DNA from: Siphonodentalium dalli | Taxonomy: Eukaryota; Mollusca; Scaphopoda; Gadilida; Siphonodentaliidae | Assembly: GCA_032622095.1 (NCBI GenBank) | Contig: CP136065.1 | Location: forward strand, 51,517,949 to 51,581,948 | Direction: 5' to 3' | Length of the DNA stretch: 64,000 bases | Shown: positions 33,556 through 45,559 of the stretch, in pieces | Layout: each line of letters opens with the position of its first letter | Numbering within the stretch: position 1 is the stretch's first letter | The notes under the pieces: generated by a model | Seen by the model: the letters and a program-made list of their open reading frames with translations, nothing else | Told to the model about the DNA's origin: nothing | The model's database searches: none | Program-made: the position numbers and the translations under genes

Positions 33556-33880
33556 TGCACATTATCTGCTTATAATAGAACTTGTTTTGTGTAAATAATC
33601 TGCTTAGAATCGCCTCATTTTGAGTTTACAATGTGCTAAAATGTGAGCGTTTAAGCCACATATTCGGCTTACAGTGAGGCGATTCTAATCAGATTATGTG
33701 CAGACAATGACACAAATAACCCAACTGACGACTGTTGGCAATAAAACGAAATAACGGGTATGAGTCCAAAAACAAAATAACGGGTATGAGTCCATAATCT
33801 GCTTATTTCAGAATCTAATAATCCCATTATGTACCTATTTCACATTATATGTCGATTATGTGCGTAGTTGCGTGAGGATT
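33556..33880 (+). repeat. dispersed repeat, copy of 18911-19245
   Basis: Contains all the blocks listed for 18911-19245. It also has an internal duplication of AACGGGTATGAGTCCA (33755-33792). Confidence 0.75.
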
Positions 33881-34054
33881 TGTTGTGCTGCTTTATGGCT
33901 ACCGTACATGAATAAAACAGCAAATTTCCTTGACATATTTTCAGGTAATTTGTCATATGCAGAGGGCTAACTTTTGTGCATTATTTAATGATACACTTTT
34001 TAGTACATAATATGTGCCTCGCATTATGATTTATTTACACCGTGGAGGTGGAAT

Positions 34055-34586
34055 TTAAAGATACGGGCGGCGTTGGCGGTGGTATGCTGTTAAAATATTC
34101 ACATCCGTCAAAATCCGCCATAAACAGAAATAATAGTAAAATATAGACAGACCTTGTTCTTATACCAAACAGAAATATGGCATAAACAGATTGTTGTGTC
34201 AAATGTTTTTCCTTTGTTATGTAAACAAAAGCAAAAAACGTTACAGAACCTGGCTTTTGTTTAGATCAGGATATGGCAAACACAAAGAGCGTTGTTTGTT
34301 ACTGTTTTCCTGATATGGAAATAATAAAGAGCGTTTATATCATTTGTGTGTGATTAACCAATATAATTGCGCTGTGTTATGTAAACAGAAGCAAAACTTC
34401 TGTAACACGAGTAGGCTCTTGTTTAAGTACACCATCGTACGTCTTGACGACGACGACAATATACTATTTAAGCGATGATTATGTTTGGCATATGAACAAA
34501 ACTATATATATTTTAATATTCCTTCTGTTGATGGCGATTGGAACAAATATGAATATTTCTGCAACGAACGCGGTCCGTGCCTTTAA
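34055..34586. mobile_element. TTAA-flanked fold-back element, complete (532 bp)
   Basis: It starts TTAAAGATACGGGCGGCGTT and ends GTCCGTGCCTTTAA. The two halves are imperfect reverse complements over most of their length: GCCATAAACAGAAATAATA against its counterpart near 34525, the TTGTTCTTATACC block, and GTAAACA.AAGCAAAA. TTAA lies at both ends (34055-34058, 34583-34586). Other copies: 838-1120 (half), 9531-10551 (interrupted), 50577-51104. Non-autonomous. Confidence 0.88.
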
Positions 34587-34680
34587 TGATTAATTGCAGG
34601 ATGTAATGTTGCCAGCTATTTGACGTCTACCACATGGTAATATCAGTCACATAATCACACGTCGAATCTCAGCTCTCACA

Positions 34681-34845
34681 TGAATTACGCAGCAAACAGT
34701 GGTGAATTACGCAGCAAACAGTGGTGAATTACGCAGCAAACAGTGGTGAATTACGCAGCAAACAGTGGTGAATTACGCAGCAAACAGTGGTGAATTACGC
34801 AGCAAACAGTGGTGAATTACGCAGCAAACAGTGGTGAATTCGCAG
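34681..34845. repeat. 22-bp minisatellite, seven units
   Basis: Perfect units TGAATTACGCAGCAAACAGT plus GG from 34681 to 34834, followed by a broken eighth unit. Identity across units indicates recent expansion. Confidence 0.97.
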
Positions 34846-34984
34846 TCGTTGCGCAGTTTATCACTCATATTGTAGAACTCAATAAAATCACTCTGCAGTA
34901 TATTGCCTGACATATGGCCAAAGTATTTTCCCTAGTAACTGCACGTAGCCAAAGGCATTTATAGTATCGAATATAGTATCATAC

Positions 34985-36335
34985 TAATTGTGATAAATCT
35001 CAGACATCTCCAATCCGTCTCTCCTTCCAAGCCATAAATGAGCCGGAAAACAATGCGATGTTCACCCAGACAACGCATATACCTGTCTAGGCCCGTCCAT
35101 TGATCTACAGGCTATTATACTCTACGTCTCGTTTCTGGTTATCTCGATGATCGAATGTTTATAGTTCGGTTCTTTATGCATTAAGATGCAGTCATTTTAA
35201 ATCTTTAAGTTCCTTTGTTGAATGAGTGTAGGGTAATTTGGTTCTGAATCAGGTTCCACATACATGCTATCCATCGAGAACCGAGTGGTTCTAATGAACG
35301 AAATTCATTGATACCACCATAACAGGAAGCAATTGTAGAACCAAATAAGGCGCATTTCCGCATGATGCTAATTGTGATAAATCGGTCTCTCACTCTAAGC
35401 GAAGAGCTGTATATGAGTTGGAAACCATTATATGTTCATCCGGTTACACATATATACCTGTCTAGGCCCGCCCATTGATCTACAGGCTATTAAACTTTAC
35501 ATCGACCGTATCGTTTCTGGTTATCTCGATGACCGAATGTTTGTAGTTTGGTTCTTTGTGCATTAAGATGTAGTCGTTTTAAAACTTCTAGTTCCTTTGC
35601 TGAATGAGTTTAACTTAATTTTGAATCAGGTTCCACATGCATGCAATCCATCGAGAACCAAGTGGTTCTTTTGGTTACAAAGAACCAAATTCATTGATAC
35701 AGACATAGCAGGAAGCAATTGTAGAACCAGATAAGGCTCATTTACGCATGTTGCTAATTGTGATAAATCTCAGACATCCAAATCGGTCTCTCCCTCTAAG
35801 CGAAGAGCTGTATATGAGACATAAACTATTATATGTTCATCCGGATAACACATCTACCTGTCCAGGCCCGTCCGTTGATCTACAGGCTATTAAACTCTAT
35901 TTCGATCGTCTCGTTTCTGGTTATTTCGATGACCGAATGTTTACAGTTCGGTTCTTTGTGGTTAAAGATGTAGTCGTTTTAAGGCTTTTAATAACTTGGT
36001 TCTGAACCAGGTTCCACATGCATGCAATCCAGCAAGAACCAAGTGGTTCTTTTGTTCTACCAAATTCACTGATACCGCCATAGCAGGAAGCAACTGTTGA
36101 ACCAAATAAGGCTTATTTGGTTCCCAATGTTTTTGCTGTGTACAATTACGCATGATGCTAATTGTGATAAATCTCAGACATTCAAATCGGTCGCTCCATC
36201 TAATCGAAGAACATTATAGGAACCGGAAAACAATCAGATGTTCAGCCGGATAACACATTTACCTGTCTATAGATATATAGGCTATTAAACTCCGCATTGA
36301 TCGTCTCGTTTCTAGTTATCTCGAGGGCCGGTGTT
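34985..36335. repeat. ~386-bp tandem repeat, about 3.5 units
   Basis: AATTGTGATAAATC marks unit starts at 34985, 35370, 35756 and 36160. Each unit includes GTCTCTCC, ACCTGTC.AGGCCCG, TTGATCTACAGGCTATTA, CTCGTTTCTGGTTAT.TCGA, GGTTCCACAT.CATGC and GAACC.AGTGGTTCT. The fourth ends early. The third unit carries an 85-codon open frame (35748-36005) that is closed in the others, so it is not a conserved gene. Confidence 0.92.
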
Positions 36336-38510
36336 GGTTCTGCAATTAAGAAGGTCAGAATCGTCAATAATTGAGCCGTCCTGAGAAAGGCGTGGGTCGA
36401 ACTCCTCATTATGTCATTGTTGGCCTGTTTTCTGTCTATTTATCGATGCGTCATATGGCTCATTACAGCGATATATAATCAATGAATGTCAAACAAACCA
36501 TCCATTGTCTCCCTCGTTTGTCACGAAGAGACTCTCGAAGGACGACTTGATATATCAGAAGTAGATTATTGATAAAAAATAAAATCTGTTTGTGTTTCCA
36601 GCTATTGGCTCAACGAACATTCTCTCAAACCCATTTTCACATATGCGTCCATTGTTCTCCAATATCATGTGGTTCTAACATTGGTTTGAATCTCAAATCA
36701 CTTTATGGAGTCCAATCATCTGGTCCTGTTATACACCTGTGAGTGTTGGGTGACTTGGGTCCTGCTGATTAAGCTATGATGTTGGCAAACTGTAACTCAG
36801 AGTTCCATTAAGGTTACAATACACCAAATGATTTGCATAGGCCGAAGTGTTGACAAATCGCGCTGGTCTGTATTCGCAGGAAAGTGTTGACCCTCCACGA
36901 GTGTCAAATATTAAAGAACTTCCTTTTAGACACACGAAAATGTGCCCAGAAGTACTTGTCAACGTCTTGCGTCACATTGCAGTTTTGACAAACGACACAC
37001 TACCCTCAAAATGGAGAAAAAATTACATCGAAAAAACACCAACCCCTTCCATAAATTATTCGTCAATTTGACAGCCGTAACCGTTCACCATGTGGTTATA
37101 TTTGATGTTTCTCGTCGGGAAACACGTTTGTGCACTTTTTCGTGGACTTTTCATCCTTGTATCATTGACCATCCAGCTGCCAGGAATTTTTATGCTGATC
37201 CTAGCTTGGGATTCCAGGGGAAATCACTCTACTAATTTGTATTTGGAGCATTATAACCTTAAATACTTTTATCGGCTAAAATTCATCGTGCATTATTCAG
37301 AGAAACTAAGCTGTTCATATTCAATTGTATATTTGCCGGATCAGATCAAATTAGATGGAAATTGTCCGATGTAGTTGCACAAAATAGTCCGTCCGACAAC
37401 TCCTACGCCGATTAACCATACAGAAGTTAATGAAACATGTTTCTGAAACAAGCTGGTATACCTTCCACTGAACACCTACACATGCAACTTTAAATTGTAG
37501 GAAAATGTCCTCTTTCAAGTGTGGTGTACTTATGTTGTTATGTTGAGTAAGCTTGATTGCTTCGTTAAACTAGATTTATCAGAAGTTAGATAAGAAAACA
37601 TGATTAGAAATGACACATGGTGACAGCAATTTCTATGGATTCTCCTATTCCAAATATAGACATTAGCACGCGCTGGCGTTGGTCATATATGTAGCCATAT
37701 AGAGGCTCTCGACGGACGACTCGATATCACAATTAGATCATGACTTGAATCTCTACTCTGACTACGCCCATAGAGATCATATTCCAGCTGTTCAAAACCT
37801 GGGGACTATTTGATATTCTGACCTGTTCTGACGGGGAACTTTATATAAACCGAATTCGCCATCTCAGGGTTAAACCTCTGAATTTAAACCTGATTTAAAC
37901 CATATTGACGGTGCAGCCAAAACCTGGTCTAAAGGGGGGGGGGGGGGGCGTTTCACATGATTCGGTGAGATGAGCATGCAATCAAACCAGTTGGACCAAA
38001 GGAGGCCGATATTGACATCATGGCCTCAATTAACGCTAACAAAAGCCTACGTTTATGGCAACCCAGTTGAACCCACGTATGAGAATGAATCAACTGTGAC
38101 ATGGTAATACCAAGCCACCACTCACATTATAGACACACCGTCAATCGTTATTATGTACAGCTCCATCCAGAAAAGGCGGCTTCGTAAACTCAAGTCTAGC
38201 CTTTCTAAACATGGTTCAGCTGGACCGTCGAATTATATGGTTTAGCCGATATACACAATTTTTGTGGAAAGGGTTAAACGGACAAGGTTCATTTTGAACT
38301 TCAACAACTTATAGGAGGGATAAAATCTGGTGATTTTGATATACATTGCGATAGCTTTATATACTCTAAAAAACTAAAAACTTGCAAGAGTCACAGCCAT
38401 TTTCCAGCTTAAATTTTTCGCAGAGAAGTGAGTAAAATTATATATATTTATACCATTTCAAGAATGCGGATTTTTAGCTCAAGTCAAGTTTAAGCTATTG
38501 TCATGGGTTG
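36336..38510. other. non-genic stretch
   Basis: No gene recognised. Frames of 62-97 codons at 36774-37374 overlap on both strands without family resemblance. A 14-16 base G run lies near 37935-37949. Confidence 0.4.
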
Positions 38511-39070
38511 ACGCCCGTTTGTGCGTCCGTCAAAAGTATATTTGGCACACCCTACATGCCACATACCTTATCCGATCGTCACCAAACATTATATGTATCT
38601 TCAGGGTGACTTACAGATGGGACCTATCGATTCCCCCAAAATTCGTTAAAACATAGCCATCGGCATCCATCTTGGATTTAACCTTTGACTATAAAGCCTT
38701 CGTTTTTCTTTCGATTGATCCCAAACTTCACATGGATTTCGGGATGACCTCTAGATGAAAGCTATCGAATTTTACTGAATTTCGATGAAAAACCTGGCCG
38801 TGCGGCCATCTTTGATTTCACATTTGAATTCATCGGCACACCATGCAGGCCTAATTTATTGTTGAAATGATTTGAACATTTAAAGGCATGTTACCATCTT
38901 TTCTAGGTGAAAGCAATCGAATTTGAACGATTTTCGATGAAAAATATGGTGGTCAACAGCCATGTTGGATTGTCCTTTATGCATGACTAAATACTTCAGC
39001 ATGCACTACAGCCAAAACAATTCATTAAATTGATCCCAAACTTCGTATGACTCTCAAGGTTGACCTAATA
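38511..39070. repeat. degenerate 'CATCTTGGATTT / GATCCCAAACTTC' repeats
   Basis: Several units of 170-200 bp with GATCCCAAACTTC (38728, 39034), CATCTTGGATTT, ATGACCTCTAGATGAAAGC and AATTTCGATGAAAAA. Related to the 'CCAAGATGGCC ... ATATGAAGTTTGGTGA' units at 5750-6100 and 7657-8010. The style is typical of mollusc intergenic DNA. Confidence 0.65.
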
Positions 39071-39339
39071 TGGTATTACATAACTATTTCAACGTTCCGC
39101 ATTACTTATCGCTCCATTGTATGTAGTGTATGTCATTATCCACTTTTCAGGTTGAGCTACAGTGCCATTAACACTTTATTTTATATATGTTATGACTTGA
39201 TTGGGTATTTCTGTTGCATATACTGCCCATATATATACAAGCATATCACGTATGCATCGACCTATTTACACTCCCGTCACGAATGTATGGATGTATACGG
39301 GAATCAGCTCGTCTGTCCGTCCGTTGACACAACTTTGTC

Positions 39340-40160
39340 CGATCTTGTATTCCTTGACTGTTCAGTCAATTATTTTAAAACTTGGCACATATAATTAATT
39401 CTATGGGAACCTGTGCACCTGCGATTTTAGTGGAGTTAATCCCCATTTTCAACAGCCCTGTAATTTTGTCAGAGCTTGTGTGGCTTCATTTAAATGTCAA
39501 CATTGATTACACCCTCAATACAAGAACTGGAACCAACTACCAATCCAATTTCTTTTATTGTTTTCAATCCAACATATGTACTATTTTTATTGATATATGT
39601 GTACACAGACTGAAATGTCACTGTACGTGTTTTTGACAGCCGAAGGTTTTTTGTTATGGTATTTTTGTATGTTATGTCATTTATAAGCACTGATCGATAT
39701 ACTAATGGTGTGCAAGGAGAATGAATGGTGAGTGTGCAAGGACCCCCACCCGCCCCACCTGTGGTGCCACTATAATTATTAAAATGATTTGTTTGCTTAC
39801 ATATATGTTTGTATGACATCGCGGTATAATTAGTGTAAATAACTTCTACAAATAAAAATTAAAAAAAAACATTGTTTAAACTTGGCACAATTATTGACCG
39901 TTATCGGAACCGGCAGGTGCACGTGAAATTATAAGATTTACCCGAGCTTTTTACTATAGTTACCCCCACCCTTTCGACATAGTAATGTTTACCAACGTAT
40001 AAGTACTTTTATGGAAGCTTGTATTCCTTAATTTCCTGGTCAATTTATATAATAGTGCGCCAACGTTACCACCATGGCAACCAGTGTACTTGCAATTACG
40101 AGGCTGGATGGGCGTATTTTACAGTTGAGTTATCACCCGTTTTGACTTAGAATGAATCAG
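39340..40160. repeat. degenerate 'AAACTTGGCACA' repeats
   Basis: AAACTTGGCACA occurs at about 39378 and 39883. TATTCCTTGA/TATTCCTTAA precedes it, and ATGG.AACC.GTG.AC.TGC.ATT follows in three places (about 39402, 39905, 40075). Open frames of 84-115 codons here are not gene-like. Confidence 0.5.
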
Positions 40161-40279
40161 TACCCGACTTGTCTGCAGAATGAAACAACAGAGAGTGTTT
40201 TGGTCAGTATACATGTTGAACATAATGAGTATTTGTCTCATATCTTTGCAGAAACTTTGAAACAGTTCATTACTCGTGT

Positions 40280-40791
40280 CAGTCTCTTTAAAAAGCCGAC
40301 GGAAATTCTATCGTATGTACGTCTCTAAATCTCTAGATTTCATTTCATTTCTACGACGAATCGGCATTCCCAACATGACGTAATAAACCGTTTCCAAATA
40401 TGGAGTTGCATTCCTGGCGCCGTAAAAGCGTGTGAGAATCGTAGTATTTACAAACCGTTTTAAATACAACAAGATGCGACAGAACAACCAGTCATGGATA
40501 TCGTTGACTGATAAAAACTCGAAGATGATATTGCGATGAGTATAATAAGTTATGGATATATCGCATGCATTCAACATTAGTTGGGTTTGACAATACGTGG
40601 GAGAATTGTCAACACGTTATTGACCTCTGATCTGTGAAGTCACCTGTTGATCCATGAACCAATTAAATCGCACGTAGGCTGCCACTCTCCAATGGAATGG
40701 AAGGAATCCCTTTATTACACAAACTAATTTGAATAGAGAGACCTAGAGACGTACATTCGATAAGATTTTCGTCGGCTTTCCAAAGAGACTG
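40280..40791. mobile_element. TIR element (512 bp) with 8-9 bp target duplication
   Basis: The left end CAGTCTCTTTAAAAAGCCGA and right end (reverse complement CAGTCTCTTTGGAAAGCCGA) match for about 55 bp, continuing through TATCG.ATGTACGTCTCTA. The flanks TACTCGTGT (40271-40279) and AACTCGTGT (40792-40800) agree in eight consecutive bases. The length fits hAT (8 bp) or Mutator (9 bp). The 89-codon minus frame at 40308-40577 has no recognised motif. Confidence 0.8.
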
Positions 40792-41091
40792 AACTCGTGT
40801 CAGTTTTGATTTTTTTTAAGAGTATATCGAGTCTGTATGATGAGATTGTGTTTATTTACCAACATATCTTGTCCCTGCTACACTGTACCAGATACGGATA
40901 CACAATTTAATATGGCTACCTTTGGTGTAACGATAATATTTATTAGCAACTCAGAGAGGAAATAATGTCCGCTACAAAAGTGACATAAATAATTTTGACA
41001 ATATAATGCAATATGGATGGGATTAAGAGACGTTATATACGGTCTAATACTACAATAAGAGTTACATGTAGTATGTACTTGTATATTATGG

Positions 41092-41460
41092 CTATCCATG
41101 CTTCCCATTCTTTGGGAGGCTAGTATTAAGCGTCATTGTGTCTTGTCTGGATATCGTTCTACACAATCGAACAGGTCTTAAAATAGTTACATATTGCCTT
41201 TGAAGCTTTAACGGTTTTTTTTGGTTTGAGTAGTATTTTAGGAAATCTCTGGATAAGGTAGTCAAATTGTTAATGTCTATGTTAAGTTTCTGTAATAAGG
41301 ATTTTCTTTGCTCATCATATTTTTTGCAGCACAAAATATTGTGCTCTTCATCTTCCATCACATTGCAGTGTATGCAATTTCTATCTATTCTATCAGGTTT
41401 GGCCTCTTGTAGCTCTTGTATACTAATGTAGAGATTCCTGTTTCGCCTGGGCGCATGGGT
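41092..41460 (-). pseudogene. LINE C-terminal relic
   Basis: The minus strand reads without stops from about 41460 to 41092. It opens RRNRNLYISIQEL, then RIDRNCIHCNVMEDEEHNIL, then CCKKYDEQRKSLLQKL and a final FLKYYSNQK region. The C..C....EDEEH...C..Y...R..L pattern is the C-terminal zinc knuckle of non-LTR retrotransposon ORF2 proteins. The conventional open frame begins only at the internal MMEDEEH (41361), so the first cysteines lie upstream of it. The extreme end differs from the family, suggesting decay. Confidence 0.7.
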
Positions 41461-42529
41461 GTTTTATTTATAGAATGGGAATTTTTGGGAGGATTAAAAG
41501 TCGAACTGCGACCGGAGGCTGAGTCCGGTAAAAGGTGTAGTTGGGAATTTCAATTTCGTTTATTGTCGTTAACATTATTATGTCAATAATATTGATTTTT
41601 GGTTTGTGATAAGCTATGCCAATTACAAAAGAAATGAAAATATAATTTGTAAGTCTTATATTTCAACTTTTATAGACATTTTTCGTTCTGCAGCATACTG
41701 GGGGTTGTGTGCGGAGACGGCCGAGTCGGCCGCCGGTTCGTTAATTAGGTGCTGGTTGTTATTGTTATTTTAACGGAATTCTGAGTTGGTCATTCGCAAA
41801 ACCAATATATTTTATATTCTATAATTGCAATCATGGGTATATAATATATTATCTTGAGCGCGTTACAATTCTGACATTGGTTTTCTTGTTAGTCCCTGTG
41901 GGAGGGTAACATTTGTCCCTGTGAGAGAGTATTATTAGTCCCTGTGGGAGTCACATCTCTAATCTGTTCTCCGGAGCCAAACCGGGATACAACATACGCG
42001 AGCATCATTTCATGCTCCCAACCGCAACTGAGCGGTATCCGTATTGAACTTTTCCCACTGCATACTGGCATCTATTGGTACATTAATTTGCTTGTGCATG
42101 CGCCGATGCCATCAATTGCCAATTAATGATACATGTGAACAGTTCCCAACCTGCAATTATCTCTATAGTCGTTTCCAATGGATTAGATAACCCAGGGATT
42201 CCTGCTTCTATTGTGCACATCAATTCCGCGTTGTTCATCAAGATTATGCACAAGAATGGCTTCGCGACAGTAGCAATTGTCGGAAGGTCGCAATCTATTA
42301 TGGGGAACACTAATGAATTTTGTCGATAATTGACTTCACGTAACTCCCCGAAGGTAGTTATTTGACATGGACGTCCACATATAGAGAATGAAGATATACG
42401 AGTATTCAAGCAAGCCCACGGCAGTATACAATTTGCCAATTTGAAGGAGGTTTCTGTTCGTCAGTGCTATCCATCAATTAGCTATATCTGTCTACACCCC
42501 TTCCTGGTTAAACTGACACCATGCATGGC
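41461..42529. other. non-genic stretch
   Basis: No gene recognised. Overlapping opposite-strand frames at 41889-42439 are shadows of one another. A short GTCCCTGTGGGAG motif repeats three times at 41893-41950. Confidence 0.4.
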
Positions 42530-42795
42530 CGTTGCAATTTGAGATGTGTCCACCTTGGAATTTCAAACTGCACACCCCCTTGAACCTTGAATTTCAACTG
42601 ATTGCCACTTTTGTCCAAAACTTTGTCAGATAGTCAGAGATAGGAGGAAAATATTCAACTTTTAATCTAAAACAAGCAATTTACAGCACATCCTGGTTGA
42701 AATATAAATTCAGCCTAATTTTGGTCTCTTTCACCTAATGTTATGACAGGCATGACATTTCCACTTCTGAAAAATTTGGTTTCAACCTTACACCC
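42530..42795. repeat. degenerate 'GGAAATTTCAAC' dispersed repeat
   Basis: Member of the family described at 17681-18040, with TGAATTTCAACTGATTGCCA, GGTTGAAAT and GGCATGACATTTCC. Confidence 0.5.
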
Positions 42796-43302
42796 CCATG
42801 ACTCATATGAACCTGCATATTATGTCTCCGTAATTTTGGAAGGATGGCTATAAGGTATCGAAAACAAAACACGAAATACCTGTCTATGCTGTGAATAAAA
42901 AAATGTTCCTTCTTTTTTCAAAAATTTGCAGACAAGTGAGGCAAATGTTCTTTATTTTTACCATATCAGGAATAGAATAATCAGGAACGCTTTTCTTTAA
43001 TCCATACTGAAGGAAGACAATGGCTTTAATAAGTGTTTTATTGCACACATAAAGTTCACATATTTAACGCATTTATCGACCGGGATGTGACGGTAGCGAG
43101 CATAATTGTCGCCCAAAAAAACATCGGAAGACTATAGAAATGAGCGGTGTCCTTCCGTTCGTCTGTGGATTAATACTATTAGAAAAGTCGCGCATTACCC
43201 CAACACCAGACATTGAAAAATGATTGCTTTGTTCATTAAAGTTAAGTTCTTGTCCAACTTCGTTGCGCTAACAAAAATAAACACAAAAATAAGGAGGCAC
43301 AT

Positions 43303-43320
43303 TGGGGGGGGGGGGGGGGG
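43303..43320. repeat. poly-G run (about 18)
   Basis: Uninterrupted G tract. The plus frame 43220-43432 crosses it and is not a gene. Other long G/C runs: 21053-21066, 37935-37949, 44071-44080, 49640-49658 (C) and 63181-63194 (C). Confidence 0.95.
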
Positions 43321-43485
43321 CTATATTTTTCGTCACTGGCCAGAGCGCGGTTTACTGTCGTATGCGGTTGTGAAGCGTCTCAGCCAACGACGTGAATGTA
43401 TGATTTTGCATGCATATTTCAGCTTCGTTTAAAGATTTCAGTTTGTTAAAAAGGCACAAACTCTGGTGTTTCATATAATATACAC

Positions 43486-43630
43486 GATCTTCAACGCGTT
43501 ATGTTGGGATATCAGATTTTACGAAACTAGTTTGATAAATTGATTCTCAACTCGTCTACGACTCGTTGTGAATCAAGTTGATCAAACTCGTTTCAGATAA
43601 TCTTATTCCCAACATAACTTGTTGCAGATC
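43486..43630. mobile_element. 145-bp hairpin MITE
   Basis: GATCTTCAACGCGTTATGTT at the left is complementary to AACATAACTTGTTGCAGATC at the right. The arms continue inward through ATCAGATTTTACGAAACTAG and TTGATTCTCAAC to a short loop near 43555. The first codons of the frame at 43578-43841 lie in this element. Confidence 0.75.
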
Positions 43631-43640
43631 CTCTATATAT

Positions 43641-43841
43641 ATGTCTGATCCCCCAAACGGATCGGTATACGAAAGTGAGTGTAAGGGTGCATTTACATTG
43701 CTATATAACTGTACACAGATCTACACGCAGACTAGTGTAAACGGGTTGATAAAGAAATGCACACAGAAAGACAACGGTATTAGTTCGTGTGAGCAAAACT
43801 CATGTCCGCTATACGTCACGGTCAACGCCGAAGCATTGTGA
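43641..43841 (+). other. possible exon, cysteine-rich, unassigned
   Basis: After leaving the hairpin MITE, an open frame reads MSDPPNGSVYESECKGAF, then ..LLYNCTQ, IKKCTQKDNG, SSCEQNSCPLYVTVNAEAL and stops at 43839. The five cysteines and mixed composition look more protein-like than most frames here. However, the only acceptor-like site (GTTGCAG, 43621-43627) belongs to the MITE. I recognise no family; it may be chance. Confidence 0.2.
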
Positions 43842-43929
43842 CAGGCAAATCTGTTTTGATTAATTGTTGCTCGGGCTTGGCGGCTGTGTTTTAGCGTTCG
43901 TTGTCATTTCAACCCGTGTATTTCGAATA

Positions 43930-44260
43930 TTGAACACGGACAGGGACGTGGCAACTTTGGTCAAAATTTTCAACAGTTGGAAATTTCATACATGACACAA
44001 CATTAGTTGTAATTTCCAAACCAACAATAGGTTGAAAATGATCTTGTAGTTTGATTTTCAAACATTATATTGGGGGGGGGGTATTGTTTTCGGACCAATA
44101 TTTGCATAATTTCCTACTTTTTATCAAATTTTTGGGCTGGAATGGCCATCAGCTGGAAGTTTTCCAACCTTATGGGGGCGGGTGTCAGGTTGGAAATTTC
44201 CAACACTTGGAAAGATTGTGTCCTGGTCCCTCCCCGTGGCCAGTCAAAAACTGCTAGTTA
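43930..44260 (+). repeat. degenerate 'GGAAATTTCAAC' dispersed repeat
   Basis: Plus-strand copy with GACAGGGACGTGGC, AACTTTGGTCAAAATTTTCA and TAGTTTGATTTTCAAA. It corresponds to 54850-55030. The overlapping plus frames 44051-44261 are incidental. Confidence 0.55.
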
Positions 44261-44822
44261 ATTTAAGAAAAAAATATTGTCCTACATTGGGTCAACATTG
44301 CCATTGGAATTGTCATCAGTTGGAATTTTTACTACATTTGGTCAAATAAAGGGTGTTGTAGGGTGGTTACCCATTCCACACAGATCCAAAATGGCCACCG
44401 CCCAGATTGTGTCAAACATGAGACCTATATATAGATATATAGATGATCACCTGAAATCCTAAATATAGGTGGAATCGCCATCTAAATCTATATGGGTGCT
44501 CTCTATTTGTGCACACGGTTGTTTGTTGTGTATTCATATGCGATTTTCATTCTTTCTTCGAACCATTATCAAGTGGTATAAGGATACACTTTAAATACAT
44601 GCGGCACATACCAAATCGCTGTTGTCTGCTGATAGTTGATCCATTTTTATGTCTGGCATAAACCGAAACGACTCGTAGTGAATTGTCAATTACCAGAGTA
44701 CTGATCAGCGCGCGTTCACTATTAGTAATCATATTGTGATCACAGTAATGCGCGACAAGTGACTTCATACAGATCTGTATACAGTTCTATATCAGTGTAA
44801 ATACACCCTAAGATGAGGCTTC

Positions 44823-44990
44823 ATGCAAGCGCCAAGTGGATTTACGATGGCTGCGTTTGGCTTGATTTGTTTGCTGTGTTTTACCCTCGTGTTATCGCTA
44901 GGTCATTTCACGACGTTGTTATATTTATTGGTGGATGAAAGACAACGTATACTGTTATCTCCATACCTATGTATGTATAGATGGGAATAA
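44823..44990 (+). CDS. candidate short secreted peptide, 55 aa
   Basis: ATG at 44823 (MQAPSGFT) with a second ATG at 44847 opening MAAFGLICLLCFTLVLSLGH, which has the shape of a signal peptide. The frame then continues FTTLLYLLVDERQ and stops at 44988. AATAAA overlaps the stop (44986-44991), so a polyadenylation signal is possible. Alternatively the signal sequence is a first exon leaving at AG|GT near 44903. No family is recognised and an AT-rich region gives AATAAA easily, so this may be chance. Confidence 0.22.
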   Translation: MQAPSGFTMAAFGLICLLCFTLVLSLGHFTTLLYLLVDERQRILLSPYLCMYRWE

Positions 44991-45027
44991 AATAAAGTAA
45001 CACCATTTAAGACTCATTTGAGTTTTT

Positions 45028-45075
45028 AAAAAACACGAGCTTTCGGCTATCTAGTAGCCTTTATCAAGTATGAAG
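45028..45075. other. possible Penelope-like element terminal motif
   Basis: CGAGCTTTCGGCTATCTAGT followed by AGCCTTTATCAAGT resembles the 'TTTCGG ... CCTT.ATCA' terminal motif I associate with Penelope-like elements. No reverse-transcriptase frame is nearby, and I could not find the hammerhead ribozyme core those termini usually carry. Confidence 0.25.
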
Positions 45076-45559
45076 TGAACAAATAGTGAAAAGTCGTTGA
45101 CGTTGAAAGTGTCCCTCACGATGACGTGCATAACAAGAGTGACGGAAAGCGTCTACGTCGCGGCTGCTCCCGAGTGCCGAATTCCCCGGAAATTATGCAG
45201 TACAGCGTATGTATAGGTTTATGAGAAATAAACTGATTGATCACTGCGACATCACTTCGCTGCACGTAGACACCACCGACATCGGCTAACTAACTGACAT
45301 ACTTTTCTTATATACGGACCAGATGACCATATATGGCTACGCTGATCTGGGACTATTTATAAACCAAAATACACATAATGAACATCGCTCTTGTGGCAAA
45401 TATATACACATATGTGGGATGCGACAACAGGGGTACTTAAAAATATCAACAGTAGCTAGAAATGTCATCCCCGATAAAACATCAGCTGGAAAATGGCTGA
45501 AATTGTTATGATAGTACAATTTTCAAATCAGTATTCAGCGGGAAGTTTGTATTTTTTAG

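Noticed and set aside
14869-34845. CRISPR-like arrays (29-bp and 22-bp repeats)
   Set aside because: Units are directly adjacent with no unique spacers, and the genome is animal-like.
45028-45300. Hammerhead ribozyme in a Penelope-like terminus
   Set aside because: The CTGATGA and GAAA core elements could not be found in a consistent arrangement.
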